The translations under genes and the position numbers were made by a program. Below, one piece after another: positions 15,381 to 23,765 of a stretch of 34,885 nucleotides of DNA (position 1 is the stretch's first letter; each line of letters starts with the position of its first letter). Source of the stretch: CAXSBR01 sp964236495 (GTDB lineage Bacteria > Actinomycetota > Actinomycetes > Mycobacteriales > Jatrophihabitantaceae); assembly GCA_964236495.1 (NCBI GenBank), contig CAXSBR010000028.1, positions 1 to 34,885 on the forward strand, in the 5' to 3' direction. The notes under the pieces were generated by a model, which saw only the letters and a program-made list of their open reading frames with translations, did not search any database and was not told the origin of the DNA.

Positions 15381-15418
15381 GCTACTGCCGCCTCTGCGGG
15401 CGCCTCACCGTCCTCGTG

Positions 15419-15460
15419 ATCTCGCTCGAACCCGCGCTCTATAGCGGGAACGAGCGAGAT
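15419..15460. terminator. Bidirectional hairpin terminator
   Basis: ATCTCGCTCG / CGAGCGAGAT (10 bp, perfect), an AA/AA internal bulge, then CCCGC / GCGGG around an 8-base loop. It lies between the convergent DUF4383 gene and the reductase gene, and ends the long leftward catabolic operon. No U-tract of note, as is common in actinobacteria. Confidence 0.85.
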
Positions 15461-15507
15461 TTCGAAGTATCAGGTGCCTGGGCGGACGCCGCCCCGATCG
15501 GGTGCGA

Positions 15508-16467
15508 TCACAGGTCCAGTTCGAGGCGGGCGCAGGTGGGTCTCGAGACGCAGATCAACATCTGGTCCATCGCCTGCTGCTCCCGCTTGGTCAGAACGAG
15601 GTCGCGGTGATCGACTGTGCCGGTGAGCACCGGCGTGAGGCAGGAACCGCAGATGCCGTCGCGGCAGTCGTTCTCGACTTCGACGCCCAGCGCGAGCACG
15701 ACGTCGAGAATGTTGGCCTCGGGAGCGAGTCGCAGTGTGTGCCCGGAGCGGGCGAGCACCAGCTCGTAGGCGTCGGCATCCACCGCTGCGGCCGGCGTCG
15801 GCTCGACGCCGTCGCGGCTGAACAGCTCGAAGCGCACGCTGTCGGCGTGCGCGAACTCGGCCGCCGACTGGACCGCGCGCAGCAGGCCCAGCGGGCCACA
15901 GACGTAGATCAGCCCACCGTCGGGCACGTCCTTGACGATGGCGTCCAGATCCGGGCGGCCGTCCTGGTTCTCGGCCAGGTAGGTGACCCGATCGCCGAGC
16001 GCAGCCAGCCGCGACCGGAACGCCATCGAATCCGCCGTTCGTCCGGCATAGGTCAGCTGGAACGGGCGGCCCTCGCGGTGCAGGTGCTCGGCCATCACCA
16101 TCATCGGTGTGATCCCGACGCCCCCGGCGATCAGTGCGTGAAAAGGAGCGTCCTCGAGCACGAAGTGGTTCTTGGGCCGGGTGACGAGCAGTTCGTCGCC
16201 CACCCGCAGCTCGGTGTGGATAAATGCCGACCCGCCGCGGCCGGCCGCTTCCCGCAGCACGGCGATCTGCCAGCTCGACCGGTCGCGCGGGTCCCCGCAC
16301 AGCGAGTACTGGCGGGTGCTGCCGTCGGGAATGTAGACGTCGATGTGGGCGCCGGGTGCCCACGCGGGCAGCGGGTCGGCGCTCCCGATCCGGCTCAGAC
16401 GCACCGACAGCACGCCGTCGGCCTCCCAGGTCATCTGCGAGACGCGCAACGCCCGCTGCTCGATCAC
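15508..16467 (-). CDS. FMN/2Fe-2S oxidoreductase (phthalate dioxygenase reductase type)
   Basis: The electron-transfer partner expected for the Rieske oxygenase encoded upstream: passes electrons from NAD(P)H through FMN to a 2Fe-2S cluster and on to the oxygenase. The 319 residues are ordered as flavin domain (RQYSLCGDP, residues 52-60), NAD domain (IAGGVGITPM, 113-122; YVCGPLGLL, 188-196) and a C-terminal plant-type ferredoxin domain with Cys268, Cys273, Cys276 and Cys306. This is the class IA order of phthalate dioxygenase reductase and vanillate demethylase reductase. GTG 16467 overlaps the HAD gene stop as GTGA, and this decides the start. It is the last gene of the leftward operon. Confidence 0.93.
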   Translation of the reverse strand: MIEQRALRVSQMTWEADGVLSVRLSRIGSADPLPAWAPGAHIDVYIPDGSTRQYSLCGDPRDRSSWQIAVLREAAGRGGSAFIHTELRVGDELLVTRPKNHFVLEDAPFHALIAGGVGITPMMVMAEHLHREGRPFQLTYAGRTADSMAFRSRLAALGDRVTYLAENQDGRPDLDAIVKDVPDGGLIYVCGPLGLLRAVQSAAEFAHADSVRFELFSRDGVEPTPAAAVDADAYELVLARSGHTLRLAPEANILDVVLALGVEVENDCRDGICGSCLTPVLTGTVDHRDLVLTKREQQAMDQMLICVSRPTCARLELDL

Positions 16468-17150
16468 TGCGACGTTTCCAAGCGAGTTCCCAGCTCGGTC
16501 GCGGCCAGCCCGAGCAGCGTGCGCACGGCCGCGAACCCGGCGTCGGGGTCTGCGACGTCGAACCACACCGACGGGATGCCCAACGCCTCGGCGCCGCGAA
16601 TGTTGGTGGTCTGGTCGTCGAGGAACACCATGTCGCCGAACCCGACGCCCAGGCGCTCGGACAGCAGGATGTACAGCTCCGGGGCCGGCTTGAGGTGGCC
16701 CTCGATCGACCCGTCCACCACGACGTCCACGTCACCGACGATCCCGATCCGGTCGATCCACTCCTGCGGGTGGAATGCCCGCAGGTCGTTGGTGAGGATG
16801 GCAACCGCATGACCGGCGGCCCGGGCGTCGTTAACGAGCACCCGCGCCTGGCCGCGGATCAGTTCCGGGCGCGGTGGGTCGTACAAGCGGGCGATCAACG
16901 CTCGGATGTCCGAGTCGTCGCCACCGGCGGCGTGCCATTCACGAGCGCGGTCGTCCCAGTAGGCACGTTCGGTGATGCGACCGGCTTGCAGGTCATCCCA
17001 CCGCGGGTCCGGCCGCGACGCGGTGGCCAGCGGGCCCCGTTCGTGCAGCAGGTCGTACTGCGGGGTGCCCGGCTGGTCGGCGGCCAACTCGAACGGCGTC
17101 AACAGCACCGGACCGCCGAAGTCCAGGACCAGAGCCGGTGAACGGGTCAC
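16464..17150 (-). CDS. HAD superfamily hydrolase
   Basis: A 228-residue HAD subfamily IA protein: motif I VLDFGGPVL (Asp10 nucleophile; the +2 position is Gly12 instead of the usual Asp), motif II ILTNDL, motif III lysine in GHLKPAPELY, and motif IV VFLDDQTTNI. A helical cap lies between about residues 20 and 95. A sugar- or aryl-phosphate phosphatase role is possible; the missing +2 Asp is also found in some phosphatases of the DxG type and in dehalogenases. It starts at GTG 17150, seven bases after the zinc-ribbon gene, and is coupled to the reductase. In this operon it could remove a phosphate put on by the kinase pair, which is inference. Confidence 0.85.
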   Translation of the reverse strand: MTRSPALVLDFGGPVLLTPFELAADQPGTPQYDLLHERGPLATASRPDPRWDDLQAGRITERAYWDDRAREWHAAGGDDSDIRALIARLYDPPRPELIRGQARVLVNDARAAGHAVAILTNDLRAFHPQEWIDRIGIVGDVDVVVDGSIEGHLKPAPELYILLSERLGVGFGDMVFLDDQTTNIRGAEALGIPSVWFDVADPDAGFAAVRTLLGLAATELGTRLETSQ

Positions 17151-17157
17151 AGCGGCA

Positions 17158-17451
17158 TCAGTGCTCCGGTTCCTCGATGACCGCGCGCGGAGAGAGCACG
17201 ACGTTGCCGCTCCACTTGCACTCCGCGCACCAGGTCAGGAACACCCTGTCCTGCGCGCTCCACCACTCCGAGATCAGGCCCCGATCGAGTGACGAGGCAC
17301 AGTTCGGGCAGAACTTGGGCTTGCTGAGCAGGTGGTGCGCGGCGTCGGAGGCGAACCAGTCCCCGGGCGGCGGCAGCCGGTACGGATCCGGCGGCAGCGC
17401 CGGCATGCTGCCGTGATGCGCCGCCCGCCCGGCGACGTCGAGCTCACGCAC
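17158..17451 (-). CDS. Small zinc-ribbon protein of unknown function in the Rieske operon
   Basis: About 97 residues. A Pro-rich N-terminal part (MPALPPDPYRLPPPGDWFASD) leads into a four-cysteine ribbon: CPNC, 26 residues, CAEC, within a W-rich strand region (ISEWWSAQDRVFLTWCAECKW). This suggests a structural zinc site, or possibly a rubredoxin-like iron site. GTG 17451 overlaps the end of the Rieske oxygenase gene by 8 bp; ATG 17406 is an alternative. I do not recognise a named family. Its position between oxygenase and reductase suggests an accessory part of the oxygenase system or a DNA- or protein-binding helper. Confidence 0.7.
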   Translation of the reverse strand: MRELDVAGRAAHHGSMPALPPDPYRLPPPGDWFASDAAHHLLSKPKFCPNCASSLDRGLISEWWSAQDRVFLTWCAECKWSGNVVLSPRAVIEEPEH

Positions 17452-18700
17452 CGGCTGCCGCCGAGTCCCGCGCGGCGGCAGCCTGGTGATGCAGGGCCAG
17501 CAACTGATCGCGGATCGGGCTGTAGCGCATGGAACCGCCGGTGACCCACTGGTTGGCGAACGCACTGCCGTCGCCGAACTTCTCCTTCTCACACGGCAGG
17601 TTGATGACGTCGCGCCGGTCGCGGACGACGCCCGGCGGGTCCTCACCGTCCTCCACCGCGGCCATCGCCTCTTTGAACATCTTGCGCAGCATGGCCACCC
17701 CCTGATCGGATCGGCCCAGGTGCTCTTGCGAGCGGTCGGTGATCGTGCCCTGCGACACCCAGGCCATGACGTCCTGGCCTTCTACGTAGTCGGTGATGAA
17801 CTCGCCGTTGTCGTCGCGGATCGGGAATTCGTAGACGACCGGACGCTCCTGACGTTCCCATTGCCCGCCCTGGGGGTGGTGCAGCGTGTAGAAGACCGTC
17901 CAGGTGGTGGTGTCGTCGATCGGCACCCGGATCTGCATCTGGTCGATCCACATCCCGCCCACCCGCATGCCGTACGGGAACATCAGCGGGTGGCCGATGG
18001 CCCAGTCGTCGTCGCTCTCGGCGTGACCTTCGAGCACCCGGCGTTTGATGATGCCGAACTCGAACTCGTCGAAAGCCACCTTGACGTGCTTTTTCTGGAA
18101 CGACTTGGGCGCGTCGAAGCCCTGGGTACGACCGAGGAACTCGAAGTAGACCCCGTGCAGCCACTCGACGTGGTGCGGGTCGACGGAGTTCTCCATGATT
18201 TGCAGCCAGTTGCACGGCAGGGTGGCCACGCCCACGTCACGGATACCGTCCAACACGTAGACGTCGAAACGAGGCAGCTCGGGCACCGGGTCGGGGCCGA
18301 TGTACACCCACACCATGCCGCCCATCGTCTGGGCGGCCCCCGCTTTGGCCCTGATCTTGTTGCGGAACGTGGTGTTGTCGTTCTCGGCCGGCTGCTCGAT
18401 GCACTGGCCGCTGAAGTCGTATTTCCAGCCGTGGTAGCCGCAGCGGATGCCGTCTTCGTCCACCACCCCGTAAGTCAGCGATGCCCGCCGGTGCGGGCAG
18501 GACTCGGCGATGATTCCGTACCGGCCCGACTGGGTCTTGTACAACGTCCAGTTCTCGCCCAGCAGCCGCACCGACTTGCTCGGTTTACGGTCGAAGTCCT
18601 GCTCGAATGCGATCGGGTACCAGTAGCGACGCAGCAGCTCGCCCATCCGGGTGCCGGGACCGACGCTGGTCAGTTCCTCGTTCTGCTCGACGGTCAACAT
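17444..18700 (-). CDS. Rieske non-haem iron oxygenase, phthalate-dioxygenase type
   Basis: Terminal oxygenase that hydroxylates or O-dealkylates an aromatic substrate with O2 and reductase electrons. The 418 residues include a Rieske domain with Cys68-x-His70 and Cys87-x2-His90 (CPHRRA, CGYHGW) and the mononuclear iron site ENSVDPHHVEWLHG (Asp174, His177, His182 as the bridging acid and ligands). Length and motifs fit the phthalate/vanillate/LigX branch (alpha-only oligomer), which works with class IA reductases such as the one at the operon end. The ATG at 18700 has AGGAGAG about 6 bases upstream. It follows the PEP-utilising kinase gene by 36 bp. The substrate may be the aryl phosphate made by the kinase pair, or the free phenol; the sequence does not decide. 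Confidence 0.94.
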   Translation of the reverse strand: MLTVEQNEELTSVGPGTRMGELLRRYWYPIAFEQDFDRKPSKSVRLLGENWTLYKTQSGRYGIIAESCPHRRASLTYGVVDEDGIRCGYHGWKYDFSGQCIEQPAENDNTTFRNKIRAKAGAAQTMGGMVWVYIGPDPVPELPRFDVYVLDGIRDVGVATLPCNWLQIMENSVDPHHVEWLHGVYFEFLGRTQGFDAPKSFQKKHVKVAFDEFEFGIIKRRVLEGHAESDDDWAIGHPLMFPYGMRVGGMWIDQMQIRVPIDDTTTWTVFYTLHHPQGGQWERQERPVVYEFPIRDDNGEFITDYVEGQDVMAWVSQGTITDRSQEHLGRSDQGVAMLRKMFKEAMAAVEDGEDPPGVVRDRRDVINLPCEKEKFGDGSAFANQWVTGGSMRYSPIRDQLLALHHQAAAARDSAAAGA

Positions 18701-18736
18701 CGCGTCTCTCCTCGCTTCTCAGTCGGCTCGGTCGGC

Positions 18737-20551
18737 TCAGTCGTCCATGACGGTGACGCGACCGGTGTTGCCGTCGACACGGATCATCTGCCCGGTCTTG
18801 ATCGTCCGGGTGCCGAACGCGGTGCCCGTCACCGCCGGCAGCCCGTACTCGCGACACACGATGGCGGCGTGGCTCATCATGCCGCCGACGTCGGTGACGG
18901 TGGCCTTGATCTTTCCAAAGATCGGCGCCCACGACGGCGCCGTGAGCGGGGCGACCAAAATCTCGCCGTCGACAATTTCGCGGATCTGGTCGGCGGAGTA
19001 GATAACCCGGGCCGGGCCCTCGACGAGCCCGGGCGAGGCCGCGAATCCGGTGAGCACCCCGTCGTCTGAACCGCTGCCGGCATCGAGCCAGGCCGCCACC
19101 GAATCCGAGGTGATCCCCCAGAGCATGACGGTGAACGGTTCGGTCACGACTTCCGGTGGGATACCGAGCGCCGGCGGGGCCGACCATTGCTTGAGAACCT
19201 CGAGGACGCCGTGCCGGCGCTCGATCTCGCGCGGCCAGTGTGTCGGACCGCGTGACGGCGCCCCGACAGCCCAGCCGGTGAAGAGGTCCCACAGCACGTC
19301 GGGCAGTTCGTTGCGTCGGAACATGAACACGTCGTCGACCTCGGCAATGAAACCGGCCGTCTTGAGCACGGCACCGAAGTCGCGCATCTTGCGCCACAGC
19401 ACCGAATGCGCCCAGTGCTCGATGTAGAAGTTGTGGTTCTCGACGTAGGGGAACACCGTGCGCGACAACCCGAGCTTGGCGTCGAAGGCGGCCCGGTCGT
19501 CGTCGGAGTCGAGCAGTTCGCGGTACTCCGCCACCACCCGGTCGCGCTCGGCGTGGAGTGCGGCCACTGGCCGGTCGAGATCGACGCCGTCCTTTACCTT
19601 GGCGATGTAGTCGGTGATGTAGCCGATCGGTACCTCGACGCTCTCGATCCAGATCTTGTCGGAGTGGTAGAAGCCCGAACCGGTCGAGAAGTTGAACCAC
19701 GGCTCGGCAGCCTTCTTCCACTCCGAGATCCACGCCTGGCCTTCGTCGTCGGCTTCCAGGCGCGGCCAGACCTGCGCGACGTCGCCGCCGTCGAAGCGGT
19801 CGTCGATACCGCTGCTGACCGCGAGCCGAGCAAGATTTTTCAATTCGTCGTCGGGCCGGAACAGGTCGACGTCGACTCCGGCCACCATCTTGGCGACCGC
19901 CAGATCAGGGATCGACGGAAAGGCGGCCTTGCAGAATCCGAAGAAGTCGAGGTAGGCGGCGTAGCCCAGGTTGAGAAACTCGAAGTGGTACTGCCACAAC
20001 GTCAGACCCAGATCGATCAGGCGGTGGTAGGTAGCCAACAGCGCATTGCCCGACCCGGTGCCGGCACCGGAGGTGATGACCTCGAGATCTTCCATGTCGG
20101 GCAGCGGCGCAATCTGAAGCTTGCTCATCTCTCCGATGAGATCGCGGACCTTCACCAGCCAGTCGTCGTAGAGACGGTCCCAGTTACCGAAATAGAAGCC
20201 CGCCCGCTCCATGAACAGCGGCACCCGCGCCTCGATCTCCTCGACGGGCGCCGATACCGGGCTGAGGTACACGTAGCCGTTGAGGATGCGGTAGTCGACG
20301 CCGTACGCGGGCGGGATCATGTAGTGGCGCGTGTTGTACTGCGACAGCGACGCGATCGCGAACTCCAGAAACGTGCTGTCCCACGGAGTCAGCGCCTCGG
20401 GCCAGTGCACGCCGTCGTGGAACCAGAACCCGCCGTCCTCGTAGTCACGACGGTCCTCGGAGAACAGCGTGGAGTAGGTGTACAACTCCCGCCAGCCTTC
20501 CGCCCCGGGGGGCGTCTCGATGTCGAACGGGCTGGGAAAACGGTCGGCCAT
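18737..20551 (-). CDS. PEP-synthase-like phosphohistidine subunit (phenylphosphate synthase large-subunit type)
   Basis: A 604-residue protein (about 67 kDa). The C-terminal 90 residues are a PEP-utiliser mobile domain: ATVTDVGGMMSHAAIVCREYGLPAVTGT, with His561 as the phosphorylated residue. The first 500 residues are a large mostly helical domain without a PEP/pyruvate-binding TIM barrel, so the enzyme should transfer the phosphate from His561 to some other acceptor. Size and domain content match subunit 1 of phenylphosphate synthase (about 70 kDa) and the p-cresol phosphorylating pair CreHI of Corynebacterium, as I recall them. It needs the ATP-grasp partner encoded 90 bp upstream. GAAGGAGAG precedes the ATG at 20551. 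A phenolic acceptor is inferred from the dioxygenase and Rieske neighbours. Confidence 0.85.
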   Translation of the reverse strand: MADRFPSPFDIETPPGAEGWRELYTYSTLFSEDRRDYEDGGFWFHDGVHWPEALTPWDSTFLEFAIASLSQYNTRHYMIPPAYGVDYRILNGYVYLSPVSAPVEEIEARVPLFMERAGFYFGNWDRLYDDWLVKVRDLIGEMSKLQIAPLPDMEDLEVITSGAGTGSGNALLATYHRLIDLGLTLWQYHFEFLNLGYAAYLDFFGFCKAAFPSIPDLAVAKMVAGVDVDLFRPDDELKNLARLAVSSGIDDRFDGGDVAQVWPRLEADDEGQAWISEWKKAAEPWFNFSTGSGFYHSDKIWIESVEVPIGYITDYIAKVKDGVDLDRPVAALHAERDRVVAEYRELLDSDDDRAAFDAKLGLSRTVFPYVENHNFYIEHWAHSVLWRKMRDFGAVLKTAGFIAEVDDVFMFRRNELPDVLWDLFTGWAVGAPSRGPTHWPREIERRHGVLEVLKQWSAPPALGIPPEVVTEPFTVMLWGITSDSVAAWLDAGSGSDDGVLTGFAASPGLVEGPARVIYSADQIREIVDGEILVAPLTAPSWAPIFGKIKATVTDVGGMMSHAAIVCREYGLPAVTGTAFGTRTIKTGQMIRVDGNTGRVTVMDD

Positions 20552-20641
20552 GGGCGTGCTCTCCTTCGATCGGCCAGCGGTAGTGGGACGGATCGAGGCT
20601 CCCGAGCGCCAGTCCCTGAAGCGGGTCGGGTTCTGTCGGAC

Positions 20642-21787
20642 CTAGGCGGGCTGGCCCCGTTTCGCGTGGAACGGGTTGACCAAGGTGTCGACGATCGAGG
20701 ACACCAGGTCGGGTTTGGCGCCGATGCCGTGGCGTTTCTTGCTCCACACCGTCTCCGGTCGCGCCTGCAGCAGTACGACGTCCTCACCGGCGGGAAGGTC
20801 GTCGTCGACGGCCCACTCGATGTCCTGCGGGCAGCCGTAGTGCTTCTCGGCGGTGCGGGCGAGCCGGGCGATGGCGACGACCTCGTCGTCGGTGATGCAG
20901 GGCGCGCTGGCCCGCTCGGCCGGTAGCTCGACGCGCACGACCTGCGGCCACGGCGAGCCTTCCTGCTCGACGAGCAGGTGCGCGTGGGTCTTGGGGCTGA
21001 TGGTGCGCCGGTTGATCGACCACAGCACCTTGCTGACGAGAAAGTTGTCCGGAGTGACGTCGCCCGACACCACGCCCTCGCCGAAGCCCCACGCCGCGTC
21101 GATGCAGATCCCCGAGCGGTCGCCGTTGGACGGGTCGAGGGTGAACGCGACGCCGGCGGCACGCGGGCGGACCATCTTCTGCACCGCGACCGCCATGTCG
21201 ACGTGCTCGTGCGCGTACCCCATCTCGTTGCGGTACGCGATGGCCCGATCGGTGTACAGGCTCGCCCAGCAGGCCCGGATCTTCTCGAGCACCGCGTCAG
21301 CGCCGCACACCCAGAGGTAGGTGTCGTGCTCGCCGGCGAAGGAGGCATCCGGTGAGTCCTCACACGTTGCCGACGAGCGCACTGCCACCGGAACGTCGTC
21401 CACGCCGCACAGCGCGCAGAGGTCGGCGTACATGCGCCGGATACGACTCTCGTGCACCTCGGGCAGCGCCCAGCCGAGCACCAGCTCGCGGGCCTGTGCG
21501 CCGGCGCGGGCCAGGGCGTCGTGGTCGGCCGGATCGAGGTTGTCGACCAGCGCGGCAACCTGCGGCATCCGGCCCGACGCGTCGCGGGCATCGCAGAACA
21601 CGGTGGTGGTGACCGCGAATCCCGGCGGCACGGGCAGCCCTGCCTGGCTCATGATGCCGAGCGAGGCGCATTTGCCTCCGACGCACAGATGCTGGTCAGC
21701 GGCGAGACTGCCGAACGCGATGGCGGTGGGCCGGTCGGTGCCATCGCTCATCGTTGCTTCGTCGAGCGTTGCGTCGTCATTGCTCAT
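20642..21787 (-). CDS. PEP-synthase-like ATP-grasp subunit (phenylphosphate synthase small-kinase-subunit type)
   Basis: A 381-residue (about 41 kDa) PPDK/PEP-synthase ATP-binding domain encoded on its own. The nucleotide site is seen in VGGKCASLG (Lys39), LPVPPGFAVTT, VAVRSSATCEDSPDASFAGEHDTYL (residues 134-158), ACWASLYTDRAI, and the C-terminal DIEWA...LLQARPETVW. It should use ATP to pyrophosphorylate the catalytic histidine of the partner subunit, releasing AMP and phosphate. The size agrees with subunit 2 of phenylphosphate synthase (about 40 kDa). ATG 21787 is preferred over GTG 21796 because AGGAG at 21796-21800 is 8 bases before the ATG and directly adjacent to the GTG. No CBS-domain third subunit (known in Thauera) is present here. 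Confidence 0.88.
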   Translation of the reverse strand: MSNDDATLDEATMSDGTDRPTAIAFGSLAADQHLCVGGKCASLGIMSQAGLPVPPGFAVTTTVFCDARDASGRMPQVAALVDNLDPADHDALARAGAQARELVLGWALPEVHESRIRRMYADLCALCGVDDVPVAVRSSATCEDSPDASFAGEHDTYLWVCGADAVLEKIRACWASLYTDRAIAYRNEMGYAHEHVDMAVAVQKMVRPRAAGVAFTLDPSNGDRSGICIDAAWGFGEGVVSGDVTPDNFLVSKVLWSINRRTISPKTHAHLLVEQEGSPWPQVVRVELPAERASAPCITDDEVVAIARLARTAEKHYGCPQDIEWAVDDDLPAGEDVVLLQARPETVWSKKRHGIGAKPDLVSSIVDTLVNPFHAKRGQPA

Positions 21788-21792
21788 GAGCG

Positions 21793-22854
21793 TCACTCCT
21801 GGAAGCGGTTGTCGGAGCTGGGCGGCAATGCGGTGAGATCGGGTACGACGACTTCCTGCACTCGGTTGCGGTAAAGCACGAGCGCAGTGGTGCCGCCGGC
21901 GACGATTCGCACGCGCACGAATTCGCCGTTGAACGGCTCGCCGGGGTCGTACCCCATCGCGGCGGTGGCGAAGGCCCGGATCGGACCCGAGTGCGTGGCG
22001 ATAACGACGGTGCGGGCCTCGGTGGCCGCGCGGGCGGCGAGAATGCCGCGCCAGAACCGGCGCACGCAGCTCACCGGCGGCTCGAAGTACAGCATCGGCA
22101 TGGTCAACCAGTGCGTGATCGGGTCGCCACCGCCCTGCTGGATACCCCAGAACCGGTCGACGTCGACCAGCCAGCCGGGCCGCTCGCCCAGACCTACCCG
22201 CTCGTACTTTTCCATCTCGCGGTGGTAGACCCGAAATGCGCTGGTGACGTCACGCGGGCCGTCGGGCGTGGCCACCTCGAAGTTGCGGAAGTCCGGGGCG
22301 TCACGAAGTTCGCCGACGACGGCGCTGCGGCCGAAGAGCTCTATGTTGTCGACCAGGCCCCGGCGCAGGTGCTCGCCGGTCTGGCGAGCTCGATTCGTCG
22401 GCGCGCACAGCAGCTCGACCGACATGCCGTCGGTGATCCGTCGCGCGATCTCCTGACCACGGCGGTGCGCTTGCCACGAACCGAGCGGCGTGAGGCCGGA
22501 TTCCGAGGAGTAACCCTGCGTCTCGCCGTGCCGCACGAGGTAGACGTCGCAGTCGACGGCGGCGACCTGGTCGCGTCGCTCCGGAACGATCTCCTTGGTG
22601 CGGGTCACCTCGGCCCAAGAACGCGAGGTGCCGATGACGTTGCCGTCGTACATAACGGGGTCGCTGCGGTGTTCGCGGCCGCGGAACTGGCGCAGGTACA
22701 GCGGCGTCGCGTCGTCGGCGGTCTGCTCTTCGGCCCCTGTGGTCGCGGTGCGCCGAGCGAGGTGACGGGTGAGGTAGGCGGGCGGATCCGGGCGTTCGGT
22801 GCGGGGTAGTGCCGGACCGTCGATGCCGGTGTGGGTGCGGTCGTCGATGGTCAT
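21793..22854 (-). CDS. Histidine phosphatase family protein with N-terminal extension
   Basis: A 353-residue phosphoglycerate-mutase-like protein. Residues about 100-320 carry the catalytic set: VYLVRHGETQ (Arg108, His109), LTPLGSWQA, TNRARQT (Arg155 and Arg157 region) and VVIATHSGPIRAF (His288). It is therefore likely active as a phosphatase or phosphotransferase. The first 95 residues are an extra, partly charged region (PLYLRQFRGREHRSDPVMYDGNV) not usual in the family. ATG 22854 shares one base with the stop of the dioxygenase gene upstream (TGATG). It lies between the ring-cleaving dioxygenases and the kinase pair, so removing a phosphate from a phosphorylated intermediate is an attractive but untested role. 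Confidence 0.88.
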   Translation of the reverse strand: MTIDDRTHTGIDGPALPRTERPDPPAYLTRHLARRTATTGAEEQTADDATPLYLRQFRGREHRSDPVMYDGNVIGTSRSWAEVTRTKEIVPERRDQVAAVDCDVYLVRHGETQGYSSESGLTPLGSWQAHRRGQEIARRITDGMSVELLCAPTNRARQTGEHLRRGLVDNIELFGRSAVVGELRDAPDFRNFEVATPDGPRDVTSAFRVYHREMEKYERVGLGERPGWLVDVDRFWGIQQGGGDPITHWLTMPMLYFEPPVSCVRRFWRGILAARAATEARTVVIATHSGPIRAFATAAMGYDPGEPFNGEFVRVRIVAGGTTALVLYRNRVQEVVVPDLTALPPSSDNRFQE

Positions 22855-23765
22855 CAGCTGTGCACCGTGAGGAACTGCTGGTTGACCACGCCGTCGTAAT
22901 AGAACATCGCCCGGCCCATCTCGGCCTCGGTCCAGGTGATCGGCTCGGCGCCTGGGTCGACCCAGTAGCCGCCGGTGAACATCTCGTTGCGGTTGCCCAC
23001 CGGGTCGAAGAAGTACAGAGACTGGCCGCGGGTGGCCCCGTGTCGCGTCGGGTTCGTCTCTATCCCGACGCCGTGGTAGACGCACACGTCAGCGGCCGTG
23101 CGCAGGTCGTTCCAGCCGTCCACCCAGTAGGCGACGTGGTGCAGGCCGCCGTTCGGGCCGGTGATGAACGCGATGTCGTGGCTGCGGTGCGACACCTCCA
23201 ACCACGCGGCGATCTGGTAGCCGTCGTCGCCCAGCACCTGCTCGGTGAGCCGGAAATCGAGGTTCTCGGACAGGAAGCGGGTGTTGGTGTCGACTTCCTC
23301 GGCGGTGAGGAAGAGGTGATCGACGCGGGGCGGAGAAATGCCCACCAGGCCCATCGGCCGTGGCGGCGGGTTGGTCTGCGGTAGCAGGTTGCCCACCTGG
23401 GCCATGCCGTGCACCAGCTCCATCTCGTGCCCGCTGGGCAGGGTGAACCGGATGGCGACGCCGTGGCCGGGAGCCCACTCGTCGGCGTCGTAGCGGCGGA
23501 CCGCGACACCGGCGGTTTCGAGGCGGGCCTGGTAGTGGTCCAGGTCCGCGGCGTCGGTGACCTTGAAGCCGAAGTGGTTCAGCCCGTGCGTGGGTTCGAG
23601 GGTGAGCACGACACTGTGGTGCTGATGCTCGTCCCAGCACTTGAGGAACACCCGAGAGGCGTCCCGCCCCGTCTCGATCATGCCGATGACCTCGGAGTAG
23701 TAGGCGGTGGCCAGTTCGAGGTCGGGAACCCGGATCTCGACGTGGGACAAGCGCAGGATCGTCAT
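22854..23765 (-). CDS. Extradiol ring-cleavage dioxygenase (catechol 2,3-dioxygenase type), paralogue B
   Basis: A 303-residue type I extradiol dioxygenase with two vicinal-oxygen-chelate modules (about 1-120 and 145-270). The Fe(II) ligands are visible at the usual spacing: His150 (VDHLFL), His210 (GGLHHVAYW) and Glu261 (NRNEMFTGGY), close to His153/His214/Glu265 of XylE. The extradiol signature runs from the His210 region through NPTRHGATRGQSLYFFDPVGNR. It opens a catechol next to the diol to give a yellow semialdehyde. Its start is coupled (TGATG) to the paralogue upstream; the two are clearly related over their whole cores. Confidence 0.95.
   Translation of the reverse strand: MTILRLSHVEIRVPDLELATAYYSEVIGMIETGRDASRVFLKCWDEHQHHSVVLTLEPTHGLNHFGFKVTDAADLDHYQARLETAGVAVRRYDADEWAPGHGVAIRFTLPSGHEMELVHGMAQVGNLLPQTNPPPRPMGLVGISPPRVDHLFLTAEEVDTNTRFLSENLDFRLTEQVLGDDGYQIAAWLEVSHRSHDIAFITGPNGGLHHVAYWVDGWNDLRTAADVCVYHGVGIETNPTRHGATRGQSLYFFDPVGNRNEMFTGGYWVDPGAEPITWTEAEMGRAMFYYDGVVNQQFLTVHS

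Noticed and set aside
19406..20926. Long open frame on the plus strand opposite the kinase genes
   Set aside because: It is the antisense shadow of two clear enzymes, as expected at very high GC. The same holds for long opposite frames at 9905-11497, 15502-16812, 17486-19069 and 28889-30307.
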